This document shows, piece after piece, positions 55,466-64,000 of a DNA stretch of 64,000 bases. A model generated the notes under the pieces. That model saw only the letters and a program-made list of their open reading frames with translations, was not told the DNA's origin and did no database searches. The stretch lies in NCBI RefSeq assembly GCF_018882325.1, contig NZ_JACVOQ010000007.1, positions 1 to 64,000 on the forward strand, read 5' to 3'. Positions within the stretch are counted from its first letter, which is position 1; each line of letters begins with the position of its first letter. The translations under genes were made by a program, and so were the position numbers. This stretch comes from Polynucleobacter sp. 78F-HAINBA (GTDB lineage: Bacteria > Pseudomonadota > Gammaproteobacteria > Burkholderiales > Burkholderiaceae).

Positions 55466-56389
55466 ATGCAAGAACAAAAATTACTAGATGACCATTTAGA
55501 TTGGCTAGAAGCTGAGTCGATCTACATCATTCGCGAAGTGGTAGCGCAGTGCGCAAACCCTGCCATGCTGTTCTCTGGTGGTAAAGATTCGATTGTGATG
55601 TTTCACTTAGCTCGTAAAGCCTTTCAGTTTGGCGATCGTCCAGTAAAACTTCCCTTCCCCATTCTGCATATTGATACCGGGCATAACTACCCAGAAGTCA
55701 TCGCCTATCGAGATTCTGTAGTCGAAAAAACCGGTGTCAAACTGATTGTGGGTCACGTTGAGGACTCCATCAAAAAAGGTACGGTTCGTTTACGCAAAGA
55801 GACCGATTCTCGTAATGCTGCTCAGGCGGTAACTTTGCTTGAAGCGATTGCTGAGCACGAGTTTGACGCCCTCATGGGTGGGGCACGTCGTGATGAAGAG
55901 AAAGCTCGCGCTAAAGAACGCATCTTTTCCTTCCGCGATGAATTTGGCCAATGGGATCCTAAAGCGCAGCGCCCAGAACTTTGGAACCTATACAACGCAC
56001 GCATATCTCAAGGAGAAAATATGCGTGTGTTCCCAATCTCCAATTGGACAGAGCTCGATATTTGGCAATACATCGCTCGCGAGAATTTAGAGTTACCAAG
56101 TATTTACTACACCCATGAGCGCGAAGTGGTTCGTAAGAATAGTCTCTTAGTCCCCGTTACCAATATCACGCCTAAGGCACCAGGAGATATCAGTGAGATT
56201 CTGAATGTGCGTTTTCGTACTGTAGGTGACATCAGCTGTACTTGCCCAGTCCTCAGTGCGGCCGCCAATCCCATCGACATCATCGCTGAAACCGCGATTA
56301 CAGAAATTACCGAACGTGGCGCTACACGGATGGACGATCAAACTAATGAGGCCTCTATGGAGCGCCGTAAGAAAGAAGGCTACTTCTAA
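55466..56389 (+). CDS. cysD: Sulfate adenylyltransferase subunit 2
   Basis: CysD makes adenylyl sulfate (APS) from ATP and sulfate in complex with CysN. The 307 residues contain the PP-loop SGGKDSIVM, HIDTGHNYPEVI, GGARRDEEKARAKERIFSFRD and a C-terminal ATRMDDQ. It overlaps cysN by one base and follows cysH by 48 bases. Confidence 0.95.
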   Translation: MQEQKLLDDHLDWLEAESIYIIREVVAQCANPAMLFSGGKDSIVMFHLARKAFQFGDRPVKLPFPILHIDTGHNYPEVIAYRDSVVEKTGVKLIVGHVEDSIKKGTVRLRKETDSRNAAQAVTLLEAIAEHEFDALMGGARRDEEKARAKERIFSFRDEFGQWDPKAQRPELWNLYNARISQGENMRVFPISNWTELDIWQYIARENLELPSIYYTHEREVVRKNSLLVPVTNITPKAPGDISEILNVRFRTVGDISCTCPVLSAAANPIDIIAETAITEITERGATRMDDQTNEASMERRKKEGYF

Positions 56390-57729
56390 TGACTACTAAT
56401 CAACATCAAAACCAAAATGTGGTCCGCTTCATCACTGCTGGCAGCGTAGATGATGGCAAGAGCACACTAATTGGTCGATTGCTATATGACACTAAGTCCA
56501 TCTTGGTTGATCAGCTTGAGTCTTTATCCAAAACAAAACATGCACGCGTTACATCCTCTGATGCAGGCGTTGACTTGGCGCTACTGACTGATGGACTAGA
56601 GGCGGAACGTGAACAAGGCATCACTATCGATGTGGCTTATCGCTATTTTTCTACGCCTAAGCGGAAGTTTATTGTGGCTGATGCTCCAGGTCATGAGCAA
56701 TACACGCGCAATCTAGTTACGGGCGCATCTCAATCCGATGTTGCGGTGATTTTGGTGGATGCTACTCGAGTAGATCTCAATACCACTCCTGCTACTTTAT
56801 TGGCTCAAACTAAACGACATGCCGCAATTGTGCATTTACTAGGTCTGCGCCATGTTGTTTTTGCTGTGAACAAAATGGACTTGCTCAATTTTGATGAGGC
56901 TGTTTTCAATACCATCAAAATAGCAATTCAAGACTTGTGCAGCAAAATTGGCTTATCTGAACCCACTTTGATTCCAATGTCTGCTCTACTCGGCGCCAAC
57001 GTTGTCACGCACAGCAAAGATACGCCTTGGTATAAGGGTCCCACATTACTTCAGTGGCTTGAGAGTTTAGATACCAGCCCTCAATCAGAAAAAACGGGCT
57101 TACGCTTTCCAGTTCAGTATGTTGCTCGTCAGGATGGCAGCGCTTCGGATGACTTCCGCGGCTACCTAGGTCAAATTGAGTCTGGCAGTATTCGAGTGGG
57201 TCAAAAAATTAAAGTGCTGCCAGAGAATCGCGAAGCAACTGTTGCGAAGATCTACTTAGGCAATCGCTCAAATCATGAACACACTAGTAATGAGGTGGAG
57301 TCCGCTCAAACAGGTGAATCCGCAGCGATTAGCTTGACTGAAGATATCGATGTTTCTAGAGGCTGCTTATTTATCAGCGCTGAAGATAGCAATCCACCAA
57401 AACTCAGCAAGCAGGTCTCTGCTGATCTTTGCTGGCTTGATACCGAACCACTCTCCCTAAGTCGGAAGTATGCTTTGCGTCACACTACCAATATGATTGG
57501 CGCCAAGGTAAAAGTAATTGAGCAAGTGCTAGATGTACAAACACTTTCTCATGCACTAGAAACCCATCCACTTAAAGCAAATGAAATCGGTCGCGTATCC
57601 TTTGTTTTGCAAAAACCCATTGTTACTGACTTGTTTAATCAATCTCAACGCACTGGTGCATTTATCCTCATTGATGAAGCCACAAACCATACCGTTGCGG
57701 CCGGAATGATTCGAGAGGCCATCGCCTAG
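56389..57729 (+). CDS. cysN: Sulfate adenylyltransferase subunit 1
   Basis: CysN is a GTPase that drives APS formation with CysD. The 446 residues have the G1 loop GSVDDGKSTLIGRL, GITIDVAYRYF, DAPGHEQYTRNL and NKMDLL. There is no C-terminal APS kinase (CysC) domain, consistent with the APS-type CysH. It is convergent with the suyZ-like gene; only six bases separate their stop codons. Confidence 0.95.
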   Translation: MTTNQHQNQNVVRFITAGSVDDGKSTLIGRLLYDTKSILVDQLESLSKTKHARVTSSDAGVDLALLTDGLEAEREQGITIDVAYRYFSTPKRKFIVADAPGHEQYTRNLVTGASQSDVAVILVDATRVDLNTTPATLLAQTKRHAAIVHLLGLRHVVFAVNKMDLLNFDEAVFNTIKIAIQDLCSKIGLSEPTLIPMSALLGANVVTHSKDTPWYKGPTLLQWLESLDTSPQSEKTGLRFPVQYVARQDGSASDDFRGYLGQIESGSIRVGQKIKVLPENREATVAKIYLGNRSNHEHTSNEVESAQTGESAAISLTEDIDVSRGCLFISAEDSNPPKLSKQVSADLCWLDTEPLSLSRKYALRHTTNMIGAKVKVIEQVLDVQTLSHALETHPLKANEIGRVSFVLQKPIVTDLFNQSQRTGAFILIDEATNHTVAAGMIREAIA

Positions 57730-57740
57730 TTCAAGCTAGG
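57725..57740. terminator. Weak hairpin across the cysN and suyZ stop codons
   Basis: CCTAG (57725-57729) and CTAGG (57736-57740) pair across six bases and contain both stop codons of the convergent genes. TCATTTT follows. Short stem, so weak. Confidence 0.35.
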
Positions 57741-58728
57741 TCATTTTGAGAATAAAGAATAGCCCAATAGCAGCGATGAATAGGGTCTCAACAACCAACA
57801 TCACAACCGGCTGCCAACCCAACTTGGCTAAGTCCTGAAAATTTGTTTTTAGTCCAGCGGCGGCTATAGCAATCACCAGCATCCAGCGAGATATACCGCC
57901 AATGGAATGGGTTACGGAGCTTGGCAAAATCTGCATGGATGAAACAACTGATAAAGCGACAAATCCCAGTAGGAATGTTGGTATTAGGCGTAAGCTACCC
58001 CAACCTAAACGTTGAGATGATTTTTCAGCGCCAAAGAAAATGGAAATAAATAGAACCACTGGCAATAACAGTGCGACTCGGAACAACTTAACGACGGTAG
58101 CTACGTCCCCTGCCTCAGGACCAAACAACATGCCCGCGGCAACTACCTGAGCCACATCATGAACGGTTGTCCCTAAAAAGATACCTGCAGGCAAATCCGT
58201 AATATCAAGTAGTTGCAGAGTAAATGGATAGACGACCATTGCGACTGTGGATAGAACGGTTACTCCAACCACCACCAGCAAAGTAAAGCGCTCATTCTCT
58301 TTTGTTTTTGGCAATACAGAGGCAACGGCCAAAGCTGCAGATGCACCACAAATACCAACAGATCCACCTGCGATCAAGCCAAAGTCAGGAGATAACTTCA
58401 GCAGTTTGGCAAGGAAGAAGCCAAGGCATACCGTAGCACCCACTGCAAACATCACCATCAGCCCAGTATTCCAACCGATTGCACCAATATCAGCAAATGT
58501 AATACGGATACCTAGGAAAGCAACGCCCAAACGCAAAACCGTTTTAGCGCAAAAATCAATTCCTGGCTTTACTGTTTCATTCAGGTATAAAAAATGTAGG
58601 GATAAGCCAATCAGTAAGGCATACAACAACTGTGGGCCACCATAGTTCTCAGACAGAAAACTAGTTGACATAGCAATGACCAGGCAGACTAAAAGTCCTG
58701 GAATATTTTTCCGACTGGTGGTTAGCAT
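57736..58728 (-). CDS. suyZ: Putative sulfate/sulfite exporter, YeiH/SuyZ family
   Basis: A 330-residue membrane protein with about ten helices of the COG2855 (UPF0324) family. Typical stretches are LNETVKPGIDFCAKTVLRLGVAFLGIRITF, IAGGSVGICGASAALAVASVLP and GTTVHDVAQVVAAG. In Paracoccus a member next to suyAB, SuyZ, is proposed to export the anion released by sulfolactate cleavage. It ends the comC-suyA-suyB-regulator run here, so I infer the same. Anion specificity is not shown by the sequence. Confidence 0.8.
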   Translation of the reverse strand: MLTTSRKNIPGLLVCLVIAMSTSFLSENYGGPQLLYALLIGLSLHFLYLNETVKPGIDFCAKTVLRLGVAFLGIRITFADIGAIGWNTGLMVMFAVGATVCLGFFLAKLLKLSPDFGLIAGGSVGICGASAALAVASVLPKTKENERFTLLVVVGVTVLSTVAMVVYPFTLQLLDITDLPAGIFLGTTVHDVAQVVAAGMLFGPEAGDVATVVKLFRVALLLPVVLFISIFFGAEKSSQRLGWGSLRLIPTFLLGFVALSVVSSMQILPSSVTHSIGGISRWMLVIAIAAAGLKTNFQDLAKLGWQPVVMLVVETLFIAAIGLFFILKMT

Positions 58729-58732
58729 AAAT

Positions 58733-59452
58733 CTAAGCTACTAACTCACTGAAATACTCGTGTTGAGTAGTATTTAAGGTGGAGATGCGCCACTCCAAAG
58801 GTTCATCCTGAATACCGAGCGCTACCCTTCGAATGATAAGCACTGGGGAGTCTGACTTTAATCCAAGCCAGTCACCATGCTGTTTACCTGCCAATCCAGC
58901 GCGTAAGCGTTCACTGCTTCGCACTACAGTCTGGCCATACTCCATTTGATACATTTGGTAAATGCTACCTTTGCGATCAATAAAGTCCGCACGGGTTAAA
59001 TCCTTAAACCGCTTTTTCTCTAGCGTGATCTGATCGATCATCACACATTGCCCTTCCAATGAAAGGCGATTGGTAATTCTCCAAACAGGTGATCCCTCTT
59101 TAATTTCCAACTTACTCGCCTCTTCTTTATTGGCAGCAGCACTATTTAAGGAAACCAGCTCAACTTTGGGATACACCTTTTTTTCAGCATCGTGTTTAAC
59201 GATATGAAAAAAATAATATAAAAGTCGTTTGAGATCATGCTCAACAACATAGGTGCCCCTGCCTTGGCGTCGAACCACGATACCTTCCGCGACCAACTCG
59301 TCCACCGCCTTGCGCAGGGTTCCTATAGATACATCTAACTCTTTTGATAAATCCTTTTCGGCAGGCAATGCCTGCCCCATAGGATATCGACCCCTGACCA
59401 GATCCTCGGTGATCTTTTGCTTAACTTCTTGGTAAGCGGTCAGGTTTCTCAT
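58733..59452 (-). CDS. GntR/HutC-family regulator of the suy operon
   Basis: A 239-residue regulator. The N-terminal winged HTH (about 8-75) shows KITEDLVRGRYPMGQALPAEKDLSKELDVSIGTLRKAVDELVAEGIV, then RRQGRGTYV, and the C-terminal UTRA domain shows the ligand fold ending with LEWRISTLNT. It lies 10 bases after suyB and before suyZ. It is likely the sulfolactate-responsive regulator, and a strong dyad upstream of the operon is its candidate site. Confidence 0.88.
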   Translation of the reverse strand: MRNLTAYQEVKQKITEDLVRGRYPMGQALPAEKDLSKELDVSIGTLRKAVDELVAEGIVVRRQGRGTYVVEHDLKRLLYYFFHIVKHDAEKKVYPKVELVSLNSAAANKEEASKLEIKEGSPVWRITNRLSLEGQCVMIDQITLEKKRFKDLTRADFIDRKGSIYQMYQMEYGQTVVRSSERLRAGLAGKQHGDWLGLKSDSPVLIIRRVALGIQDEPLEWRISTLNTTQHEYFSELVA

Positions 59453-59461
59453 GCTGCAGTC

Positions 59462-60634
59462 TTATGCTGATTCGTATAAACGAGTCAATACAAACTCACG
59501 GTGACCGAGAATCTCAGAAGCAGTTAACTCACCATCAGCGGTACGCTTCAAGCAATCTAACAACTTGTTTCCTGCATCATCCATATTCTCTTCACGACGC
59601 AATAAGCCTGACACATCAACGTCAATGTGTTCACCCATAGTGCGAACAGTCTTTGGATTAGCGCAAATCTTAATTACCGGAAGAATTGCATTACCAATTA
59701 CGTTACCCTGCCCTGTTGGGAAGAAGTGAGCTGTAAAACCTGCGGCTGCACACAAGGTGACCATTTCAGCGGCAGCTGATGATGAGTCCATGAAATGAAG
59801 TCCAGGAATTGTTGGCTCTTCACCCTTATCAAGCACGCTATCCACAATACATTTCTTACCAATTTTTTGGATATTACCCAAAGCCTTCTCTTCGATGGTT
59901 GTTAAACCACCTGCAATATTGCCTTTGGTTGGCTGGGAGTCAGATAGATCGCTCGTCTTATGACGCTCAATAACATCTTGGTAACGATCAAACATCTCAC
60001 GGAACTTCTTCTTCACCTCAGGTGTACGGCAACGTGCCTCAACCAAATGCTCGCCACCAGTCAACTCGGTAGTCTCGCCGAATACTAAGGTAGAACCAAT
60101 TCCATAGAGCTTGTCGAAAGCATCACCAACAGTTGGGTTTGCACCGCAACCAGAAGTCGTGTCAGATTCACCGCATTTTGTAGAAACCCACAACTCTGAA
60201 AGAGGAGCGGAAACGCGTTTTTGCTTAGATGCATGCTTCATCATGCTGTAAGCAGCCTTGCTGGCAGAGGCAATCGTTGCTGTATCGCCGTTACCTTCGA
60301 TCCAGAATCCCTCAACTGGCTTGCCTGATGCCTTGATGCCATCGACAATAATTTTTGTCCACTGCGGCTCAATACCAATCACCACTACTGCTGCTACGTT
60401 TGGATTTGAACCAGTTCCAATTAAAGTGCGGAAATGCAAATCCAAGTCAGCCCCGAATTGCAAGCGACCGTAGGAATGGGGAATCGCCATTGTTCCCTTG
60501 ATGTTGTTTGCCACTGCTTCACATGCTGCGTTAGATAAGTCATCTAAAGGCAAAATCAATACATGATTGCGAATACCCATGCGTCCGTTTTCACGGCGAT
60601 AACCTAAAAAGGTTGCGTCTTTCAAATTAGTCAT
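59462..60634 (-). CDS. suyB: (R)-sulfolactate sulfo-lyase, beta subunit
   Basis: SuyB with SuyA splits (R)-3-sulfolactate into pyruvate and sulfite. It is a UxaA-family protein of 390 residues (altronate dehydratase large-subunit fold). The opening [33 protein letters not shown], the middle [15 protein letters not shown] and [23 protein letters not shown], and the end [11 protein letters not shown] match what I remember of Paracoccus SuyB closely. Altronate or galactarate dehydratase are less likely, because the small subunit is separate and the neighbours are comC-like and suyZ-like genes. Confidence 0.84.
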   Translation of the reverse strand: MTNLKDATFLGYRRENGRMGIRNHVLILPLDDLSNAACEAVANNIKGTMAIPHSYGRLQFGADLDLHFRTLIGTGSNPNVAAVVVIGIEPQWTKIIVDGIKASGKPVEGFWIEGNGDTATIASASKAAYSMMKHASKQKRVSAPLSELWVSTKCGESDTTSGCGANPTVGDAFDKLYGIGSTLVFGETTELTGGEHLVEARCRTPEVKKKFREMFDRYQDVIERHKTSDLSDSQPTKGNIAGGLTTIEEKALGNIQKIGKKCIVDSVLDKGEEPTIPGLHFMDSSSAAAEMVTLCAAAGFTAHFFPTGQGNVIGNAILPVIKICANPKTVRTMGEHIDVDVSGLLRREENMDDAGNKLLDCLKRTADGELTASEILGHREFVLTRLYESA

Positions 60635-60676
60635 TTTTATATCTCTCTCAATGAATAGGTAGGTAAGGAGGCTGGA

Positions 60677-60958
60677 TTACCAGCGCTTAGTTTTTACGTT
60701 TTGGACGTGGAGGTGCTCGCCTTTTTTAATTGGGGCTACTACTTTTCCAATATCAACGCCGTATTTCATTACCGTGTCACCTGGCTTGAAATCGTTCAAT
60801 GAAATCTTGTGACCAATTGGAATATCGCTTTCAGACTTGATATTTAAAGTTAGATCACCATCCATCACCCAACCAATCAAGTCAGTTCCGGCCTTAACAC
60901 CCTCAACTACCACTACACCTACGCCATCTGCTGGCTCATGCACGACAAAGTGGATCAT
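60677..60958 (-). CDS. suyA: (R)-sulfolactate sulfo-lyase, alpha subunit
   Basis: SuyA is the small SAF-domain subunit (93 residues, as in the family). It shows HFVVHEPADGVGVVVVEGVKAG, IGHKISLNDFKPGDTVMKYG and the end HVQNVKTKRW. It lies 42 bases before suyB on the same strand. The small separate subunit and the K-T-K-R-W ending are as expected for SuyA, and the combination with SuyB makes the sulfo-lyase call strong. Confidence 0.85.
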   Translation of the reverse strand: MIHFVVHEPADGVGVVVVEGVKAGTDLIGWVMDGDLTLNIKSESDIPIGHKISLNDFKPGDTVMKYGVDIGKVVAPIKKGEHLHVQNVKTKRW

Positions 60959-60990
60959 TACTATCTCCTCAATAATCTCGTTTATAAAAA

Positions 60991-62001
60991 CTACTCAGTC
61001 CATGACTGGCGGATACCAGTCTGAATTTCTTCTACAACTACATCTGAAACTGTGACGCCACGTTTTAGACCTATGGCACGCTGCTTAAAACGACGCTGAC
61101 CAGGAAGACGAGTCCCGGCATCAGCACTTAAAACTTGTAAAAAATCTTGGATTCGACTAGCAAAAACAGATGAGCCTGCTAAGCCTGGATCAATAGTCAA
61201 TATCAACTGACCAATCCGGGGGCGGTTGCCCTTCGGATCAAAAAAAGAATCTGCCTCATAGGAAAATCTACTGCCCGATAGCCCAACTACTAGCAACTCA
61301 ACGATGAGGGCAAGCAAAGCCCCTTTATCACCGCCCAGAGGAACCATCAGACCCTTCAAGCCCTCTTGTGGATCAGTGGTTGGTTTCCCGTCAGCAGTCA
61401 ATGCCCAACCTTCTGGAATCTGCTGGCCATTTTTTGCTGCGATCAATAATTTTCCGCGGGCAACAGCAGAAAGTGACATATCAATTACTAGAGGGTCTTT
61501 ACCGGCAACTGGAAATGCCGCCGCTAAAGGGTTAGTCCCAAAAATAGCTTTTGCACCACCAACCATTGGCATTGCCGCTGGAGTATTTCCAAATAATAAG
61601 GAGATATAGCCGGCTCTTGCGGCAGCTTCAACATAATGACCCGCAACGCCAAAATGATGGCTATTGGTAACCGCGACTAAACCAAGGCCACTTTTAGAGG
61701 CCAGATTCACGGAGAGGTCAGTAGCAAAACGAAGTGCAGGAAAAGCGAGGCCATCACGCGCATCAACCAATGCTGCTGCCGTCTTGAATGGTCGAACCTT
61801 CAATTTGGGATCCAGCTCAATACGGCCATTTTTTGCATGGCCAGCGTATTGAGCCACCCGCGCAAGGCCATGTGATGCAAGACCATCTAACTCAGCTAAA
61901 GCCAAAAATTGCGCCGTTTCATAAGCGGCCTTTGCGCCAACCCCTGCGGCCCTAAGACCTGAATCCGCTAAGGTCAGCAATTCCTGATAACTGAGATTCA
62001 T
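60991..62001 (-). CDS. comC: LDH2-family dehydrogenase, probable (R)-sulfolactate dehydrogenase
   Basis: A 336-residue NAD(P)-dependent oxidoreductase of the LDH2/MDH2 (YlbC, ComC) family: LDGLASHGLARVAQYA, VTNSHHFGVAGHYVEAAA and FGTNPLAAAFP are diagnostic. ComC interconverts sulfopyruvate and (R)-sulfolactate, the substrate of SuyAB. It is the first gene of the suy run, 32 bases before suyA. Malate or ureidoglycolate dehydrogenases share the fold, so the specific substrate is inferred from neighbours. The slcC gene for the (S)-isomer is not in the window. Confidence 0.8.
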   Translation of the reverse strand: MNLSYQELLTLADSGLRAAGVGAKAAYETAQFLALAELDGLASHGLARVAQYAGHAKNGRIELDPKLKVRPFKTAAALVDARDGLAFPALRFATDLSVNLASKSGLGLVAVTNSHHFGVAGHYVEAAARAGYISLLFGNTPAAMPMVGGAKAIFGTNPLAAAFPVAGKDPLVIDMSLSAVARGKLLIAAKNGQQIPEGWALTADGKPTTDPQEGLKGLMVPLGGDKGALLALIVELLVVGLSGSRFSYEADSFFDPKGNRPRIGQLILTIDPGLAGSSVFASRIQDFLQVLSADAGTRLPGQRRFKQRAIGLKRGVTVSDVVVEEIQTGIRQSWTE

Positions 62002-62100
62002 GCATGCTCCCTGTGAAAAAGGGCAGTCAGAATCAATCCATCAAAACGCAGGGTTTTTAGGGCTTGACTAGACTTGACTTTAGGGAACAAAATAACTGAC

Positions 62101-62130
62101 ATATCTGAATCATATAGATGATTTAGATAT
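62101..62130. promoter_or_regulatory. Operator candidate of the suy operon
   Basis: ATATCTGAATCAT (62101-62113) and ATGATTTAGATAT (62118-62130) form a dyad with one mismatch in 13 and a four-base centre. It stands in the 301-base gap between comC and the Bug receptor; the rest of the gap shows only a CTTGACT direct repeat at 62063 and 62073. The GntR protein is the natural binder. Confidence 0.65.
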
Positions 62131-62302
62131 CTTGCAAGAATCAATTCATTGTGCGGCGCAACGAATATAAAGTGGCGCAATATAGTGGGTGGAGGAGACA
62201 GTAGTGACGTATAAGCATATAACTAATAAATAGCAATAAAGCGTATTTTTTGATGTGTAAGTAGCTAAGATACAAAGATCAAATTACCACTGGAGGTCAC
62301 CG

Positions 62303-63289
62303 ATGTTTAAGATTGAAAATTTCAAATTGAGTAGACGATTTATTTTGCTTGCTGGCGCGCTATCGCTCGCTCTACCCCAACTAGCAATCGCGCAATCCTG
62401 GCCTACTAAGCCAATTAAATTAGTAATCCCATTTGCAGCTGGAGGAACTACCGATATTCTTGGCAGACTCTTGGCTCAGCAATTAACAAAAGACTTAGGA
62501 CAGAACGTTATTGTTGAAAACAAAGGTGGTGCAGGCGGTAATATCGCAGCTGAATTTGTAGCGCAATCCCCTGCTGACGGTTACACCATCATGCTTGCAT
62601 CAGGTAGCATGCTGACTGTGAACCCTAATTTGTATAAAAAATTGCCCGTCAATTATGCAAAAGACTTTGTGTACATTACCAACGTTGCGAGCGGACCAAT
62701 GCTGTTATCAGTAAGCACAAAATTACCCGTTAAAAATTTCGGTGAATTTATTGTCTACGCAAAAACTAAGGACCTCAACTTTGGCTCAGCAGGAATTGGC
62801 AGCCAGGTTCACATGGCAGGAGAGAATCTAACTTATGCCGCCAATATCCCAGCAACGCATGTTCCATATAAAGGTGAGTCAGCTGCAATCAATGATTTAG
62901 TGTCCGGTCAAATTGACTTCATGGTGGGCAACTTGACTGCGGCAACTGGCTTTGCTAAGAACGGTCAAATTAAACCTCTGGCTGTGACTAGCGCTAAACG
63001 CGTCAAACAGCTACCAGATGTTCCAACCGTTGCAGAGGCTGGCATACCTGGATTTGAGAGTACCGGTTGGTTTGGTTTAGTGGCACCAGCAAATACTCCA
63101 AAAGCAATTACCGAGAAAATCTATGACGCCACTGTAAAAGCGGTTAGTTCCGAAGCCATGAAAAAGAGCTTAGACCTCAACGGTTTAACAGCAGTTGTAA
63201 ATAATCAGAAAGACTTTGAGGCCCAAGTGAAGTCAGAGTCAGCCTCATGGGAGAAGGTAATTAAGGGTCGCAACATTAGTACTCAGTAA
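62303..63289 (+). CDS. Bug/TctC-family periplasmic solute receptor (suy locus)
   Basis: A 328-residue receptor with a signal peptide (RRFILLAGALSLALPQLAIA, cut before QSWP), the family start WPTKPIKLVIPFAAGGTTDILGR, then FGSAGIGSQVHM and VPYKGESAAINDLVSGQ. GGAGGT lies five bases before the ATG. It is divergent from comC-suyAB over a shared control region. I infer that it captures sulfolactate or a related C3 acid. The membrane part of a TTT transporter is not in the window, which is common for Bug proteins. Confidence 0.88.
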   Translation: MFKIENFKLSRRFILLAGALSLALPQLAIAQSWPTKPIKLVIPFAAGGTTDILGRLLAQQLTKDLGQNVIVENKGGAGGNIAAEFVAQSPADGYTIMLASGSMLTVNPNLYKKLPVNYAKDFVYITNVASGPMLLSVSTKLPVKNFGEFIVYAKTKDLNFGSAGIGSQVHMAGENLTYAANIPATHVPYKGESAAINDLVSGQIDFMVGNLTAATGFAKNGQIKPLAVTSAKRVKQLPDVPTVAEAGIPGFESTGWFGLVAPANTPKAITEKIYDATVKAVSSEAMKKSLDLNGLTAVVNNQKDFEAQVKSESASWEKVIKGRNISTQ

Positions 63290-63305
63290 CAATTACCAGC
63301 AGCAT

Positions 63306-63335
63306 AAAAAAGCGAGGATTCGTCCTCGCTTTTTT
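63306..63335. terminator. Bidirectional terminator after the suy-linked Bug gene
   Basis: AAAAAAGCGAGGA and TCCTCGCTTTTTT pair over 13 bases around TTCG. It serves both this gene and the TauE gene on the other strand. Confidence 0.93.
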
Positions 63336-63356
63336 ATTTCCGACTAGCTGATCATT

Positions 63357-64000
63357 TTATGCAAGCTGTCTAAGCAATAACATTGCACCAGCAAACACCA
63401 AGATAGAACCATAGGCTATACGCATAGAAGCGTTACTAAGCTTAGTGTGAACATGCGAACCAGTCCATATACCCAAGAATGCGATTGGCATTAGGCAAAT
63501 AGCGAGACCTATAACCTCCCAACTGAGGATTAACCCAGTAACAAGCATCAGGGTAAGCCGGAGAAAAGTAAGCATAAAAATAGCGAAGGCCATTGTTGCT
63601 CGGAGCACTTTAGGGCTGCTGATTCTTAATCCAAGATAGGAGACATAAATCGGCCCACCCGTAGCAAAAAGAGCTGTAAATGCACCCCCAAAAAATCCAA
63701 ACGGCGCCGCCCACCATTTATTGATGGGATCTCGAAATTCGACGTTTCTCTGAACTAAAACACGCACGCCATTAATGGCCGCAAAGATTCCAAGAATCAA
63801 TAACAAAGGTTCGCTTGGCGCCTTCACCAATAGAAGGATCCCCAGTACCATCCCTACCAAACTAAAGGGAAATAACCATTTCAACTCTTGAATGTTGGCA
63901 TCACCAGACGACTTCCTGCCTACATATAGTGAGGCACAGATATCAATAAGCACCATCATTGGCACCACTACCTTTAGTGGATACATCTGAACCAACAAAG
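63357..64000 (-). CDS. TauE/SafE-family exporter, N-terminus beyond window
   Basis: At least 213 residues of a membrane protein of the TauE/SafE (DUF81) family, with six or more helices. FGFFGGAFTALFATGGPIYVSYL is the second repeat of the family's glycine-rich motif, and the first repeat is missing, so the gene begins to the right of the window. Members such as TauZ and CuyZ export sulfite formed from sulfonates. Next to the suy locus a sulfite exporter would fit, giving two candidate exporters (with suyZ). The direction is away from the right edge. Confidence 0.8.
   Translation of the reverse strand, partial: LLVQMYPLKVVVPMMVLIDICASLYVGRKSSGDANIQELKWLFPFSLVGMVLGILLLVKAPSEPLLLILGIFAAINGVRVLVQRNVEFRDPINKWWAAPFGFFGGAFTALFATGGPIYVSYLGLRISSPKVLRATMAFAIFMLTFLRLTLMLVTGLILSWEVIGLAICLMPIAFLGIWTGSHVHTKLSNASMRIAYGSILVFAGAMLLLRQLA

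Noticed and set aside
61998-62180. 60-codon minus-strand frame before comC
   Set aside because: It covers the operator dyad, has no family and ends over the comC start; the region looks regulatory.

Overview
The window looks like a chromosome segment of a free-living freshwater betaproteobacterium, most likely Polynucleobacter or a close Burkholderiaceae relative. This rests on gene order (smc-zipA-ligA, dapD-dapE-prmB-radA, lolC-lolD-tatD-comEC, rpfE-like-recJ-prfB-lysS), on three Bug/TctC solute receptors, and on moderate GC. It is an inference from recognised families, not from a database search.

Layout. (1) 1-550: edge of an IS30-family element and a small repeat protein broken by an in-frame TGA. 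(2) 0.6-4.2 kb: L-tartrate module, ttdA-ttdB with a Bug receptor and a divergent LysR regulator. (3) 4.3-18.0 kb: housekeeping genes (DNA ligase, ZipA, SMC, lysine synthesis, PrmB, RadA, Kup) ending in the initiator tRNA-fMet gene. (4) 18.0-36.9 kb: a genomic island in the 3' end of tRNA-fMet, bounded by 49-bp direct repeats. It carries a HigB-HigA-SecB-like toxin-antitoxin-chaperone cassette, a type III restriction-modification system with a divergent HTH regulator, a MerR/VIT-vWA operon, an Mrr-type nuclease, an overlapping five-gene element module, HigBA and a tyrosine integrase. A third, degenerate copy of the att/terminator sequence at 29151-29181 suggests the island is two elements joined: a cargo part (18.1-29.2 kb) and an integrase-bearing part (29.2-36.9 kb). 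(5) 37.1-39.8 kb: another Bug receptor, a metal-flavoured membrane/secreted pair and HicAB. (6) 39.9-50.7 kb: comEC, tatD, lolCD, rpfE-like, recJ, prfB (with the programmed frameshift) and lysS. (7) 50.8-57.7 kb: small redox and sulfur genes (OsmC, rhodanese, Fpr), then TauE-cysH-cysD-cysN for sulfate assimilation through APS. (8) 57.7-64 kb: a probable (R)-sulfolactate degradation operon (comC-suyA-suyB-GntR regulator-suyZ), a divergent Bug receptor and a partial TauE/SafE exporter.

How it fits together. The right third is a sulfur neighbourhood: sulfate is reduced to sulfite by CysDN and an iron-sulfur APS reductase, while the suy operon would cleave sulfolactate to pyruvate and sulfite, with two exporter genes for the excess anion. 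The island is a defence and addiction cluster. Several of its operons have strong inverted repeats directly in front of the first gene, which suggests each module is locally regulated. Boundaries and functions marked as inference were not tested by any search.
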